In this document: positions 17,399 through 26,179 of the stretch, piece after piece
How positions within the stretch are numbered: the first letter of the stretch is position 1
Layout of the letters: the number at the start of each line of letters is the position of its first letter
Source: Bacillus cereus group sp. RP43
Lineage (GTDB): Bacteria > Bacillota > Bacilli > Bacillales > Bacillaceae_G
Direction: 5' to 3'
NCBI RefSeq assembly: GCF_040459645.1
Contig: NZ_JARVHQ010000001.1
Coordinates: 4,154,001 to 4,218,000, forward strand
Length of the DNA stretch: 64,000 nucleotides
Notes under the pieces: model-generated
Told to the model about the DNA's origin: nothing
Seen by the model: the letters and a program-made list of their open reading frames with translations, nothing else
The model's database searches: none
Made by a program: the position numbers and the translations under genes

Positions 17399-17539
17399 AT
17401 GTGGTTAATCACAGCAATTGCGCCTGTTGTAATAGTCGGAGGAATTGTATTATTTGTAATTGGAAGACTTAAACATAAATATAACGAAGGAAAATTAGGT
17501 CAGAAAAAATCAAAAGAAGCTCAAACTTTATTATTTTAG
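17399..17539 (+). pseudogene. 5' part of a small membrane-protein gene split by an IS1341-type element
   Basis: ATG behind AAAGGAG. The product starts MWLITAIAPVVIVGGIVLF, one membrane segment, then a basic stretch (GRLKHKYNEGKLGQKKSK), and stops soon after entering the insertion. The missing half resumes at 18892-19058, which restores one continuous protein of about 100 residues with two or three membrane segments. Function unknown. Confidence 0.65.
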
Positions 17540-17682
17540 CCAAGAAGACTCCTTCCTCAAGGAACGTGAAGGGCCACATGGTGAGTAGGTGGGAGATGAA
17601 TTGGCTTCGGACAAGGGATGGCAGGAAGCCATCTTAATTGTTCGATGCATAATAGACATATATCGAAATGGAGGTGAAACTT

Positions 17683-18804
17683 ATGATTATCAATAAAGCA
17701 TATAAATTTCGTATATATCCAAATAAAGCACAAGCAACTCTAATCAATAAAACGATTGGTTGTTCTCGTTTTGTATTCAATCATTTCCTATCTCTATGGG
17801 ATAACGCGTACAAAGAAACAGGAAAAGGTTTGACATATGGTACATGCTCTGCCAAACTTCCTGCCATGAAGAAAGAATTTTTTTGGCTAAAAGAAGTGGA
17901 TAGTATTGCTATTCAGTCGTCTGTTCGCAACCTTGCGGATGCTTATACACGTTTTTTCAAAAAACAAAACAGTGCCCCACGTTTCAAATCTAAGAAGAAC
18001 AATGTACAATCTTACACCACAAAACAAACAAATGAAAACATTGCAGTTGTAGGAAACAAAATTAAATTGCCAAAACTAGGTCTTGTTCGATTTGCCAAAA
18101 GTCGTGAAGTAAACGGACGTATTTTAAACGCTACGGTTAGACGGAACCCTTCTGGTAGATACTTTGTGTCATTGTTAGTGGAAACAGAAGTGCAAGAATT
18201 TCCAAAGACACATTCTTACACTGGAATTGATGTAGGACTAAAAGATTTCGCCATTTTGTCAGATGGAACAACCTATAAAAATCCGAAGTTTTTTCGATCA
18301 TTAGAAGAGAAGTTGGCGAAAGCACAGCGTGTTCTTTCTAGAAGAATGAAAGGATCTTCTCGCTGGAATAAACAACGGGTAAAGGTAGCTAGAATTCATG
18401 AATACATGACAAACGCTAGAAAAGATTACTTGGACAAAGTCTCAACTGAAATCATCAAAAACCACGATGTTATCGGTATAGAAGATTTGCAAGTATCGAA
18501 TATGTTAAAAAATCAGAAGTTAGCAAAAGCAATTAGTGAGGTATCATGGTCACAGTTTCGAACCATGTTGGAATACAAAGCAAAATGGTACGGCAAACAA
18601 GTCATTGTCGTATCGAAAACATTTGCTTCAAGCCAATTATGTTCTTGTTGTGGATATCAAAACAAAGACGTTAAAAACCTAAACCTACGTAAATGGGACT
18701 GCCCTTCTTGTAGTACACATCATGATAGGGATATTAACGCAAGTATCAATCTAAAGAATGAAGCGTTAAGGCTTCTAACCGCAAGGACTGCGGGGATAGC
18801 CTAA
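17683..18804 (+). CDS. tnpB: TnpB, RNA-guided nuclease of an IS1341-type element
   Basis: 373 residues. Helical N-terminus ([20 protein letters not shown]), a middle beta domain, and a split RuvC domain with its three acidic residues: [20 protein letters not shown] and [10 protein letters not shown]. The zinc ribbon has CSCCGY and CPSC. All key residues are present and the frame is open, so it looks active. TnpB proteins cut DNA next to a short TAM, guided by an omegaRNA that spans the gene's 3' end and the right end of the element. The ATG at 17683 has GGAGG at 8 bases. No tnpA is present, so mobility would need help in trans. Confidence 0.92.
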   Translation: MIINKAYKFRIYPNKAQATLINKTIGCSRFVFNHFLSLWDNAYKETGKGLTYGTCSAKLPAMKKEFFWLKEVDSIAIQSSVRNLADAYTRFFKKQNSAPRFKSKKNNVQSYTTKQTNENIAVVGNKIKLPKLGLVRFAKSREVNGRILNATVRRNPSGRYFVSLLVETEVQEFPKTHSYTGIDVGLKDFAILSDGTTYKNPKFFRSLEEKLAKAQRVLSRRMKGSSRWNKQRVKVARIHEYMTNARKDYLDKVSTEIIKNHDVIGIEDLQVSNMLKNQKLAKAISEVSWSQFRTMLEYKAKWYGKQVIVVSKTFASSQLCSCCGYQNKDVKNLNLRKWDCPSCSTHHDRDINASINLKNEALRLLTARTAGIA

Positions 18805-18885
18805 TAAATTAGAGTTCGATAGAACTCTTTACTTAGGAATCCCCCACTTTCGCTTCTAAACGAAGTGAAAGTGGGGGTAGTTCAA
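18740..18885 (+). ncRNA. Likely omegaRNA scaffold of TnpB
   Basis: The region covers the last tnpB codons and the right end. It holds GCAAGGACTGCGG, GAGTTC/GAACTC arms, and a long final hairpin (CCCCCACTTTCGCTTC with GAAGTGAAAGTGGGGG). In characterised systems the guide lies directly after the right end; here that would be host sequence from about 18886 onward. The 5' limit is a guess. Confidence 0.55.
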
Positions 18886-18891
18886 TAGTTA

Positions 18892-19058
18892 GTTTAATAC
18901 CTATGGGAATGCTTATTGGTTGTATTATCGGTTTGATTTTCGGCATGTTCTACCCGTATTCTTTATTGCTTACAGTTAGTTTAGGAGCTGGAATAGGCTA
19001 TTTATTTGGATTTTTTGCTTATGAAATTTATAGCAAGACAGGCAACAATTATTCATAA
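18892..19058 (+). pseudogene. 3' part of the split membrane-protein gene
   Basis: Open in the frame that reads SLIPMGMLIGCIIGLIFGMF and onward to a second hydrophobic segment and a YEIYSKTGNNYS end. It has no start or ribosome-binding site of its own. A terminator at 19090 follows. It is the natural continuation of the fragment at 17399. Confidence 0.6.
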
Positions 19059-19089
19059 TCGAGAAACAGACGCGATTGTGGCATAAACG

Positions 19090-19130
19090 GGGCAGGACAT
19101 ATTAGTCATGTAAAATATGTCCTGCCCTTT
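19090..19130 (+). terminator. Terminator of the split gene
   Basis: GGGCAGGACATATT pairs perfectly with AATATGTCCTGCCC, then TTT. Confidence 0.8.
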
Positions 19131-19239
19131 CATTTATTCATCAACATTATTAACCTGACTTCTCTCCCCCTAAAAAATAACATTGTCAACAGACCTTAAA
19201 TTGGTTATTATAAAAGCGAATATAACAGGAGATGAGCAG

Positions 19240-19920
19240 ATGAATATAAACGAAAAGAAATCTTTTTCAAAAGTTTCTCGCCGAAAATTAGTCGATGAAG
19301 TGTTGGAACGTCTACAAGAAAAAATCTTTTCTGGCGAGTATGAAGTTGGTGATCGCCTTCCTACAGAGCCGCAATTAATGGAAGAGTTAGGTGTAGGGCG
19401 TTCGACGCTGCGAGAAAGTGTAAAGATATTAGTACATGCTGGCATATTAGAAGTTCGACAAGGACAAGGTACCCGTATTGTTTCACTAAATACAACGCAA
19501 GATTCATTTGAAAAGCGACTGCAAGCAGCTAATATTAATCATGTGTATGAAGCACGAAATATGTTAGATAAAGAAGTAGCGATGTTAGCGTCACAGCGCC
19601 GAAGCGAAGAGGATCTTTTATACTTAAAAGGACATTTAAATAAAAGAAAAAATGCCCTTCAAGAAGGAAATTATGTAGCATACATAGATGCAGATATTCA
19701 GTTTCATCTAGCCATTGCAAAAGCGAGTAAAAACGAAGTTCTACTTGATTTATATCAATCTTTCGTACCTGCCCTTCGCCACATTTTAAGCCAATTAATA
19801 TTAAATACAGCGAACTATGAAGATAACTCTAACATTCATGAAAAGTTATTCCAAGCTATTTTAAAACAAAATGCCGAAGAGGCTCGAACATACGCTATTC
19901 AAAATTTGGAGCTGAAATAA
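19240..19920 (+). CDS. GntR-family regulator, FadR subfamily
   Basis: 226 residues. The winged helix (about 15-80) reads KLVDEVLERLQEKIFSGEYE, GDRLPTEPQLMEELGVGRST and VRQGQGTRIV. An all-helical FCD effector domain follows, with metal-ligand candidates in DADIQFHLAIAKAS and ENDNSNIHEKLFQAI-like helices near the end. AGGAG lies 8 bases before the ATG at 19240. It is 76 bases upstream of an exporter gene in the same direction and probably controls it. The effector would be a small organic acid, by family habit. Confidence 0.88.
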   Translation: MNINEKKSFSKVSRRKLVDEVLERLQEKIFSGEYEVGDRLPTEPQLMEELGVGRSTLRESVKILVHAGILEVRQGQGTRIVSLNTTQDSFEKRLQAANINHVYEARNMLDKEVAMLASQRRSEEDLLYLKGHLNKRKNALQEGNYVAYIDADIQFHLAIAKASKNEVLLDLYQSFVPALRHILSQLILNTANYEDNSNIHEKLFQAILKQNAEEARTYAIQNLELK

Positions 19921-19996
19921 GCTCCTTATATATTACACTTAAACATCAGATGATATACTCAATAACATCTGATGTTTATGAGAGGAGAAAAGCAAA

Positions 19997-21178
19997 TTGA
20001 AGCATCGAGAACGAACTTATTTGTATATACTAGCACTATTTTTTGCTTCTATTAATTTACGTATCGGAATTACATCTGTTTCACCTTTATTAGAAACAAT
20101 CCGACAAGACTTAAATATAAGCAATTTTTCCGTTAGTTTTTTAACAGCAATCCCTGTTTTTTGTATGGGGGCATTTGCCTTATTAACCGGGAAGGTAATA
20201 AAAAAATTCGGGGCAGAAAAAGCAATTATGGCTTGCCTTATTTTAATTGGCTTTGCAACATGTATGAGAGCTTTTACCTCTTCCATTTTCACCTTATTCA
20301 CAAGCTCTCTATTTATCGGCATTGGAATTGCACTTGCAGGCCCGTTACTATCAGGTTTTATTAAAGAGAAATTCCCTACGAAAATCGGCTTAATGATTGG
20401 AATATATTCAGTAGGCATGGGAACTGGCGCTTCTTTAAGTGCAGGATTAACGATTCCTTTACAACATGTATTAAAAGACGATTGGAATATGGCGCTCGCT
20501 TTTTGGGGTGTACTTACTATTATCGCTATTATATTTTGGTATCCAGTTATGAAACGAAAAAAGAATACGAGCACACGAGATAAGAAGAATAATAGCTTAC
20601 CTTTAAGAAATAAAAAAGCATGGTTGTTTACAATCTTTTTCGGACTACAATCAGGAATCTTTTATTCCATTACTACTTGGCTTGCGCCAGCAAATCAAAG
20701 TATGGGCGTAAGTGGCGAACAAGCAGGTACTCTCATAACTGTTTTTACAGTTATTCAAATGATATGCAGCTTTTTAATTCCAACATTAGCGGATATTTAT
20801 AAAAACCGAGCACTTTGGTTATTAGGAAGTATATGCTTTGTACTCGTAGGTTTATCGCTTATGATTTACCCATTAACTCCGCCATGGATTCCTTCTATTT
20901 TACTAGGTATCGGGCTCGGCGGCGTATTTCCACTCGCTCTCATGCTACCGCTATATGAAACAAAAACTTCAGAAGATGCGAGTGCATGGACTGCTATGAT
21001 GCAGTCAGGAGGATATATTATGGGCGGATTCATTCCTGTCCTAGCAGGAATTGCTCGTGACTATTTTAATGGTTATACGCAAGTTTTTATTATAATGGCA
21101 CTTTTAAGCCTAATTTTATTCATGTTAACTTTAGTCATGAACAAAAAGAAAGTAGAAGCGAAAGATCTTATAGCTTAA
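19997..21178 (+). CDS. MFS transporter, CynX/NimT family
   Basis: 393 residues with about 12 membrane segments. ASINLRIGITSVSPLLETI at the N-terminus and the LTGKVIKKFGAEKAIM loop are typical of the CynX (cyanate) / NimT (2-nitroimidazole) branch of the major facilitator superfamily. The start is TTG after GAGGAG. It probably forms an operon with the FadR-type regulator just upstream. The substrate is unknown; small anions or drugs are usual in the family. Confidence 0.85.
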   Translation: MKHRERTYLYILALFFASINLRIGITSVSPLLETIRQDLNISNFSVSFLTAIPVFCMGAFALLTGKVIKKFGAEKAIMACLILIGFATCMRAFTSSIFTLFTSSLFIGIGIALAGPLLSGFIKEKFPTKIGLMIGIYSVGMGTGASLSAGLTIPLQHVLKDDWNMALAFWGVLTIIAIIFWYPVMKRKKNTSTRDKKNNSLPLRNKKAWLFTIFFGLQSGIFYSITTWLAPANQSMGVSGEQAGTLITVFTVIQMICSFLIPTLADIYKNRALWLLGSICFVLVGLSLMIYPLTPPWIPSILLGIGLGGVFPLALMLPLYETKTSEDASAWTAMMQSGGYIMGGFIPVLAGIARDYFNGYTQVFIIMALLSLILFMLTLVMNKKKVEAKDLIA

Positions 21179-21180
21179 AT

Positions 21181-21224
21181 AAAAAGAATGGGATTTTTCC
21201 TAAAGGATCAAGCTCATTCTTTTT
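21181..21224 (+). terminator. Terminator of the exporter gene
   Basis: AAAAAGAATG pairs with CATTCTTTTT, with a small inner stem. Confidence 0.75.
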
Positions 21225-21248
21225 ACTTCTACAACTTGAAAACAAAAA

Positions 21249-21279
21249 AAACCCTCAAAGCATAAGCTTCAAGGGGTGA
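21249..21279 (-). terminator. Terminator of the YbjQ-family gene
   Basis: Minus strand: CCCTTGAAGC, TTAT, GCTTTGAGGG, then TTTTTTTT. A relative of this hairpin ends the DUF2812 gene near 25519. Confidence 0.8.
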
Positions 21280-21297
21280 GCCTGTTTTTTTATTCTA

Positions 21298-21609
21298 TTA
21301 TATACGTACAGCTGTACCACTTACAGCAACCATTAACATTCCATCACGAACAACTTCATAATCTACGTCAATACCAACGATAGCGTTCGCACCTTTTTGT
21401 TTTGCAAGTTCTTTCATTTCGTCCATCGCGATATCACGAGCTTCTTTTAACTTGCTTTCATAAGAACCAGCACGACCACCGACAACATCACGAACTGAAG
21501 CAAATAAATCACGAACAATATTTGCACCCATAATAGCTTCACCATTTACAATATCAATATACTCAATAATTTCTTTACCTTGGATTCCAGACGTTGTTGT
21601 TACAATCAT
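21298..21609 (-). CDS. YbjQ-family protein (UPF0145)
   Basis: 103 residues, starting [20 protein letters not shown] and containing [24 protein letters not shown], the classic YbjQ signature; the family forms a pentameric beta-sandwich sometimes called a heavy-metal-binding domain. The ATG at 21609 is preceded by AGGAG. Its role is unknown. It is a single-gene unit. Confidence 0.88.
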   Translation of the reverse strand: MIVTTTSGIQGKEIIEYIDIVNGEAIMGANIVRDLFASVRDVVGGRAGSYESKLKEARDIAMDEMKELAKQKGANAIVGIDVDYEVVRDGMLMVAVSGTAVRI

Positions 21610-21813
21610 GACTGACACTCTCCTAATAACTTATAGTTTTTTGATTAGCTTTCTTATGTCTTTATTATGACATGGAAAAAGTATCTAATCTATTGAATTA
21701 CCTTACATGAATGTGACAATTTTGTAAGAGTGAAATATTATTCTACCTTTTCCTTACAATAACTACCTAAATTAACAGAATATTGTTATAATTAAATTAG
21801 AGGAGGAGATAAA

Positions 21814-22284
21814 ATGAAAAAAATCACTTACATATGTGCTCTAAGTGTTCTATCTTTAACTTTAATAGGTTGTACAAGCACTTCTACTACAAACAATACT
21901 CCAAAAACTAAGCAAGAAAATACGAAAAATGCCATTCAATTAAACTCTGCAGACATTACAAATATTGAGTTACTTAGAACAACAAGTAATACTAGTTCCA
22001 AATCTCAAACAGATAACGAGGAAATGATACAATCAATTGCTTCAACAGTCCAAAACGGAACACCGAAAACAATCACATTAGATCAAAAAAAGAGAGCATC
22101 TGCGCATTCTACTATAACCGTTACACATAAAGATGACTCAAAAGAAGAATTTCTTGTTTGGGTTGATAATAAGGAACAAATTACGATTGCTAAAGATGAG
22201 AAGAAGGATAAAGTAGAAGCTGTGACGGTGAATATTAAAGGCGCTAAGATAATGAAGGACTTTTTTAAAAATGATAAAACGTAA
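21814..22284 (+). CDS. Lipoprotein of unknown function
   Basis: 156 residues. A signal peptide with lipobox LIGC (Cys20) is followed by a Thr/Asn/Ser linker and a small beta-rich domain (about 50-156) with KKRASAHSTITVTHKDDSKE. After diacylglyceryl attachment it would sit on the outer face of the membrane. GAGGAGG precedes the ATG. No family recognised. Confidence 0.75.
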   Translation: MKKITYICALSVLSLTLIGCTSTSTTNNTPKTKQENTKNAIQLNSADITNIELLRTTSNTSSKSQTDNEEMIQSIASTVQNGTPKTITLDQKKRASAHSTITVTHKDDSKEEFLVWVDNKEQITIAKDEKKDKVEAVTVNIKGAKIMKDFFKNDKT

Positions 22285-22349
22285 AAGGATCTCCATCAAC
22301 TTAAGGATTCAAAATTAGCACAAAATTTTGTTCAGAAACACTATAAAAT

Positions 22350-22437
22350 TTCAGCCTAATAGGTCAGTGGCAAGACCGTATATTATTAAACTTAAAATGT
22401 TTCAAATCGAAGGAAGACACCTTATAAGGTGTCTTTT
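22350..22437 (+). repeat. Structured intergenic repeat, family 1, copy A (diverged)
   Basis: Shares with the copies at 46011, 48684, 56721 and 62733 the order: hairpin, ATTATTAAA, a TTCAA.TCG.AGGAAG box and a GACACCTTA...GGTGTCTTTT terminator-like hairpin. The first hairpin here is GGTC/GACC. It stands directly before a yjcZ-type gene, as copies C and, in remnant form, E do. Confidence 0.55.
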
Positions 22438-22473
22438 CTTTATTTTCAAAAGGACCTGCTCCATTCATAAATG

Positions 22474-22482
22474 CATAAAGTA
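22474..22482 (+). promoter_or_regulatory. Sigma-K-like -10 box upstream of a yjcZ gene
   Basis: CATAAAGTA fits the sigma-K -10 form CATANNNTA. The same box stands upstream of the other two yjcZ-type genes (complements of 41032-41040 and 48636-48644). A conserved GGACCTG box precedes all three. Confidence 0.5.
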
Positions 22483-22549
22483 AATTGAATCCGTTAAAAC
22501 ACATGAGTGAACCTTTGTTTTCCCCCTCCTATCTAAAGGAGGAACTGTT

Positions 22550-22647
22550 ATGGGCTTTGGTGGTAGTTGTGGCGGCTGTGGCTTCGCTGGAGGATTTGCT
22601 TTATTAGTTGTATTGTTTACATCGTTGGAGCTGCTTGCTTCTGCTAA
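22550..22647 (+). pseudogene. yjcZ: yjcZ-type tiny membrane protein gene with a 10-bp deletion
   Basis: It starts [23 protein letters not shown] after AAAGGAGG. Compared with the intact copy at 48466-48570, ten bases (TTTTATTAAT) are missing after TTGTTTA. The frame shifts, the normal ending [11 protein letters not shown] is lost, and the new frame runs to 22675 with SLELLASAKKLSEKTLM. The old stop codon is still visible at 22645-22647. Confidence 0.7.
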
Positions 22648-22658
22648 AAAACTATCGG

Positions 22659-22684
22659 AAAAGACACTCATGTGAGTGTCTTTT
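22659..22684 (+). terminator. Terminator after the broken yjcZ copy
   Basis: AAAAGACACTCA, TG, TGAGTGTCTTTT: a perfect 12-bp stem with U-run. Confidence 0.8.
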
Positions 22685-22810
22685 CTTCATGAAAAAATCC
22701 CCGAGCTAAACAAAAAATAAAATAAGCTGGCCATATGGACAGCTCATTTACATAATTATCGAAAGCGGAAGTTAAAAATTCTTAGTTTCTTGCTCAATTA
22801 AAGCACTACA

Positions 22811-23662
22811 TTAATCTAGAAATTCAAGTAATTTCAATTCTTCAATTATCATTGACTTATATTTGATAGCTTCATACTGTGAATTATCAATTTTTGTCTT
22901 TTTTATATTTAACATATCAAATATTTCTCTTTCAATATCTCTTCTTGCTTCTAAGACTTTAATTGTTCCGTCTAAACCGTGATAGCCTTTCATTTTCGCA
23001 TACCCTTGATTTGTATAATACTCAATAAATCCAGCAGACCATTCTTTTGCTCTTTCATTAAATACCTTTCTGAATGAGAATTCCAAATCATCTTGTTCTA
23101 TATAAAACAATACTGGATTTAATTTCTCTATGATTTTCGCTAATGCATTAATATAACTTATAACTTTCTCTTTTTTTTCACCATATTTAACCATTCCGAT
23201 TGTTAATGGATTTTGTATGAAGCAACATTCAAAAATATAAGTTTTATTTTCGTTGTTGGCTATTTCAACAAAATCCCTCCATTTTTCAGTTATTAATTCA
23301 ATATTCCTCTCTAGCGGTAATTCATATATATCATTTTTGAAAATGGTATTTAATAAATTTTCAGGAAAATTAGAGCTGGATTCATTTTTAATTTTTTTAT
23401 ATGGCAATAAATAATTGTTTCCTCGCTTCGTGACTCTATCACTAATTACTTCCCTAAAATTACCACTATTCACTAACAAACTTTCGAATTCACTTTTATC
23501 AAAACAAGATACCCCATCATAATCAGCAGGGTGGTCTGGATTCCCTTCAAGAAATAACTCAACCTCAATATTTTTTTCAATTAGAATATCGTAAAGCAAG
23601 TTTGCAGTGGTGGATTTCCCAAAGCCAGGAAGCCCTTCTACTATGATTAATTTTGTATTCAA
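22811..23662 (-). CDS. P-loop kinase-like protein
   Basis: 283 residues. Walker A GLPGFGKST is at residues 10-18, followed by a long helical part. The pattern resembles deoxynucleoside or thymidylate kinase-like and aminoglycoside/antibiotic kinase-like P-loop proteins, as in the conserved stretch FLEGNPDHPADYDG. The start is TTG behind AAAGGTG. Cytoplasmic. Substrate not known. Two other accessory P-loop proteins (24637, 43213) occur in this window. Confidence 0.75.
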   Translation of the reverse strand: MNTKLIIVEGLPGFGKSTTANLLYDILIEKNIEVELFLEGNPDHPADYDGVSCFDKSEFESLLVNSGNFREVISDRVTKRGNNYLLPYKKIKNESSSNFPENLLNTIFKNDIYELPLERNIELITEKWRDFVEIANNENKTYIFECCFIQNPLTIGMVKYGEKKEKVISYINALAKIIEKLNPVLFYIEQDDLEFSFRKVFNERAKEWSAGFIEYYTNQGYAKMKGYHGLDGTIKVLEARRDIEREIFDMLNIKKTKIDNSQYEAIKYKSMIIEELKLLEFLD

Positions 23663-23790
23663 AAAAATCTACACCTTTCTAAGACAAAATAAAAAGTTTT
23701 AAATTAAAAATAAATTGTCCACTGAACTCACCCTTACCTCTTTTTCTAAATTTTACCATCTTAATAATGTGGTAGTAAAGAAGTTTTTCT

Positions 23791-23935
23791 TGTATATCGT
23801 ATACATAATCGGTTGACATAACGTCTCATTATCGGTAGCAAGGACAAGGGGGAATCCCATTTTCACAGGGGAACCTCCTTTTTTGTTCTATCGATCTATG
23901 TATTTTATATATATTCCTATTCTGTCGCGGTTTTA
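23791..23935 (+). repeat. Structured intergenic repeat, family 2, copy 1
   Basis: Ends shared with the copies at 47442 and 32524 (inverted): a left block with ACATAACGTCTCATTATCGG then TAGCAAG, and a right block with ATTCCTAT followed by a G.CG.GGTTTTA end. Between them is a hairpin region (GGGGGAATCCC with GGGGAACCTCC) that differs in sequence but not in form from copy to copy. Confidence 0.65.
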
Positions 23936-23995
23936 GAGTTCTCGTTTGTTACTGGATTAGCCAAAAAACTGTATAAAATCTTGCATGCTCTTAGC

Positions 23996-24032
23996 GGGGT
24001 ACCACCAACAAAACGCGATTTCGTACGCTAAG
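23996..24032 (+). repeat. Tn3-family-type terminal inverted repeat, solitary
   Basis: About 37 bp that begin GGGGTACCACC and end TACGCTAAG. This is the form of the 38-bp ends of Tn3-family elements such as Tn4430. No transposase or partner end lies beside it. Confidence 0.6.
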
Positions 24033-24073
24033 AAAACAGCCTTGCTACATAGGTAATGTAGCAAAGCTGTTTT
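24033..24073 (-). terminator. Terminator of the Nudix gene
   Basis: AAAACAGC and TTGCTACAT pair with ATGTAGCAA and GCTGTTTT, with one mismatch between the two blocks. Confidence 0.75.
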
Positions 24074-24123
24074 AAGTTGTTTAATTCTCGCTCCACTATC
24101 GGCTTTGTTAACTAACACTTTAA

Positions 24124-24561
24124 TTATTTTAACAGCCTTTTGTTTAATTCCCACAAAGCCGTTTTGTTACTATCCCATTTTAAAAGCGTTACGGCTTCCT
24201 CAAAGCACAGCCATTTATAATTGAAGTGTTCTTTAGATAACTTAATATTTTTTGTAGGAACTTTAACTCCAAAAGAAAATTCTTTTATTACATAAACATC
24301 TTCGCCCCAAAGAAATTCACCAACTACATCCTCTACTGGTAGTGAAGATACAGAATCTAGTTTTATATATGGACTTTCTCTTGTAATACCAGCCTCTTCA
24401 AACGCTTCTCGTTTTGCTGATTCAATAGGAGTCTCACCATCTTCTCCACCACCAGCTATTCCTTGCCAATAACCATAATCACTTCGATTAAAAATGGCAT
24501 ATTGAATGGAATCGTCAGTTTTTATATAAGGAAATATCAATACTTGATACGGTGCTCTCAT
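24124..24561 (-). CDS. Nudix hydrolase
   Basis: 145 residues. The Nudix box is complete: GGGEDGETPIESAKREAFEE then AGI (about 37-59), with the REFEE-type metal-binding glutamates. These enzymes hydrolyse nucleoside diphosphates linked to another group. GGAGG lies before the ATG. It lies downstream of a P-loop protein gene on the same strand, perhaps as a two-gene nucleotide-related unit. Substrate unknown. Confidence 0.9.
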   Translation of the reverse strand: MRAPYQVLIFPYIKTDDSIQYAIFNRSDYGYWQGIAGGGEDGETPIESAKREAFEEAGITRESPYIKLDSVSSLPVEDVVGEFLWGEDVYVIKEFSFGVKVPTKNIKLSKEHFNYKWLCFEEAVTLLKWDSNKTALWELNKRLLK

Positions 24562-24636
24562 TGCTTAACCTCCTTCCGAAAAAATATGAACAATTTATTC
24601 ACTAACTTGCTATTTTAGTAAATAAAGTATTTGCAT

Positions 24637-25293
24637 TTAAACTTTATAAAACTCAAATGTATTTTTTTCTAAACATATTGTTTCATTGGAATTTTTGATA
24701 ATAATATTAAAACGTTGACTATACGGATGCATAAACACTTCATACTGAATCCGACGTTCTTCATGAGACTTCCTTAAGTAATTAATATCGGCTCCTCTTT
24801 CAATAATATCACGGCTAGACCTTCTCATTAATTCTGTTTCTCCATCTGTATAGAAGTAAATTTTCAAATCAAATAAATTTGGATTAATAAATGCGACACT
24901 CATTCCTTCTACAATCGTCACCTTATTTTTCGAAGAAATTAACTCACTTTTTATATAATGTGTATCCATTGTATAAAAATCTAAACCAGCTCTTACCATT
25001 TGAACATCTCTTTCTAATGCAGACAAATGATGGGCTGATGGATGACAAGCTGTCATTTTGTCATAATGATTTTCATTCTGATATGTATAGTGGATATTTG
25101 TATACTTTCGTACATTTGAACTAACAATGTATGGATCTGTATTAATATAACTCACTTTATTTTGATTTAATTGGTTTATGAGCTTATTGGCGAACGTTGT
25201 TTTTCCGGCAGCACCGTGTCCTGAAATGCCAATAACAATCTGTTCATCGGTCATACTGATCCAATTTATAATTTCTTGTAATAACTTTTTCAT
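24637..25293 (-). CDS. Uridine kinase-like P-loop protein
   Basis: 218 residues. Walker A GISGHGAAGKTT is at 22-33, then YINTDPYIVSSNVRKY, resembling the substrate loop of uridine or phosphoribulokinase-type kinases, a VTIVEGMSVAF strand like Walker B, and an arginine-rich lid (RRSSRDIIERG). Cytoplasmic. It starts ATG behind a GGGGG run. Family-level call only. Confidence 0.82.
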   Translation of the reverse strand: MKKLLQEIINWISMTDEQIVIGISGHGAAGKTTFANKLINQLNQNKVSYINTDPYIVSSNVRKYTNIHYTYQNENHYDKMTACHPSAHHLSALERDVQMVRAGLDFYTMDTHYIKSELISSKNKVTIVEGMSVAFINPNLFDLKIYFYTDGETELMRRSSRDIIERGADINYLRKSHEERRIQYEVFMHPYSQRFNIIIKNSNETICLEKNTFEFYKV

Positions 25294-25459
25294 TATTCTC
25301 CCCCTGTTACTAATATACTCCCCTTATTTATATTATCTTAATATAGAGGTATCCTACTGTAAAATCATGCGTGAAGTGAAAAAATGGTATGATTATCCAT
25401 CATATCATCTCTATTTTTAAAAAACTATATTAATTTTCGAAGGATTTTATTGTTATTTA

Positions 25460-25500
25460 GGGTAGTACCACATGCCCATCAAGCTAACCAAGTACACCAT
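25460..25500 (+). repeat. Solitary IS231-type end
   Basis: GGGTAGTACCA (target-like 11-mer) followed by CATGCCCATCAAGCTAA, the IS231 inverted repeat. No other IS231 part is attached. Confidence 0.6.
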
Positions 25501-25510
25501 TTACAAATTC

Positions 25511-25546
25511 AAAAGAATCCCCCTCAAAGCATCAACTTTAAGGGGG
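25511..25546 (-). terminator. Terminator of the PadR/DUF2812 operon
   Basis: Minus strand: CCCCCTTAAAG, loop, CTTTGAGGGGG, then ATTCTTTTG. Confidence 0.75.
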
Positions 25547-25551
25547 TCCTC

Positions 25552-26166
25552 CTAGTATTTTCTCTCTTCATACAATCGATTTGCTTTATATGAGAAAAAG
25601 AAAAACATACCAATCGCAGCTGGGATAAACAACCATGAAATGCCCCTCATTAATGCAAATGGTGTTTCAAATAAGAATGATCCTAAAAATGCTGCACCGT
25701 GCATATCCCATAATCCTGGTGTATAGTATAAGTCTTTCGGATTTAAAATCGCTCCTAGATCAATTGTATCATTAAACATGAATAGGATTAACAGCGGTAA
25801 ATAACATATCGCCACTTCTAAAAATGTCTTAGATAGACGCTTATACTTCCCTGCTCGTGACATTTGATCTGAAAAGATGTCATCTTCACTTTCCTCATCT
25901 ACCTTTTTAAAATATTGCGTACCAGACCACCATTTACCGGCTATATGCTTCCAGCCACTATCTTCAAATAACGTACAATAATTAATAAAATCACTTCGTC
26001 TATTAAATACTCTATGGTCTATTTTAATTTTCGTATCTTCCGGTTCTGCGATTTTAAATCTATAACCGAATGTATCACTTTTTAGTTGATAGCCTTTCCA
26101 AGCCATCTCTTCTAACCATTTCTCCTCTTTCTCAAAGTCTAAAAAGAATTTCAATCTCCACATCAT
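25552..26166 (-). CDS. DUF2812-like membrane protein
   Basis: 204 residues. The N-terminal soluble part (MMWRLKFFLDFEKEEKWLEE, then MAWKGYQLKSDTFGYRFKI) has the form of DUF2812 modules. Two membrane segments follow (about 115-135 and 165-195). It lies 13 bases behind a PadR regulator on the same strand, a common pairing in Firmicutes, where PadR controls its partner. Function unknown. Confidence 0.8.
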   Translation of the reverse strand: MMWRLKFFLDFEKEEKWLEEMAWKGYQLKSDTFGYRFKIAEPEDTKIKIDHRVFNRRSDFINYCTLFEDSGWKHIAGKWWSGTQYFKKVDEESEDDIFSDQMSRAGKYKRLSKTFLEVAICYLPLLILFMFNDTIDLGAILNPKDLYYTPGLWDMHGAAFLGSFLFETPFALMRGISWLFIPAAIGMFFFFSYKANRLYEERKY

Positions 26167-26179
26167 CGATTCCCCCTAA

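Larger units (their letters stand above)
17540..18885 (+). mobile_element. IS200/IS605-superfamily element, IS1341 type (tnpB only)
   Basis: The element lies between the two halves of a host gene. It has no tnpA. A structured left end (17545-17640), tnpB, and a right end with a 16-bp hairpin (18841-18877) followed by GTAGTTCAA are present. These elements leave no target duplication and no terminal inverted repeats, so the exact ends are estimates: left near 17531-17540, right near 18880-18891. Confidence 0.75.

Noticed and set aside
20017..20574. 185-codon minus-strand frame inside the CynX-type exporter gene
   Set aside because: It is antisense to a clear 12-span transporter and has no start site or family resemblance.
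23957..24154. 65-codon minus-strand frame next to the Nudix gene
   Set aside because: It covers the Nudix terminator and a Tn3-type end; the coding look comes from those sequences.
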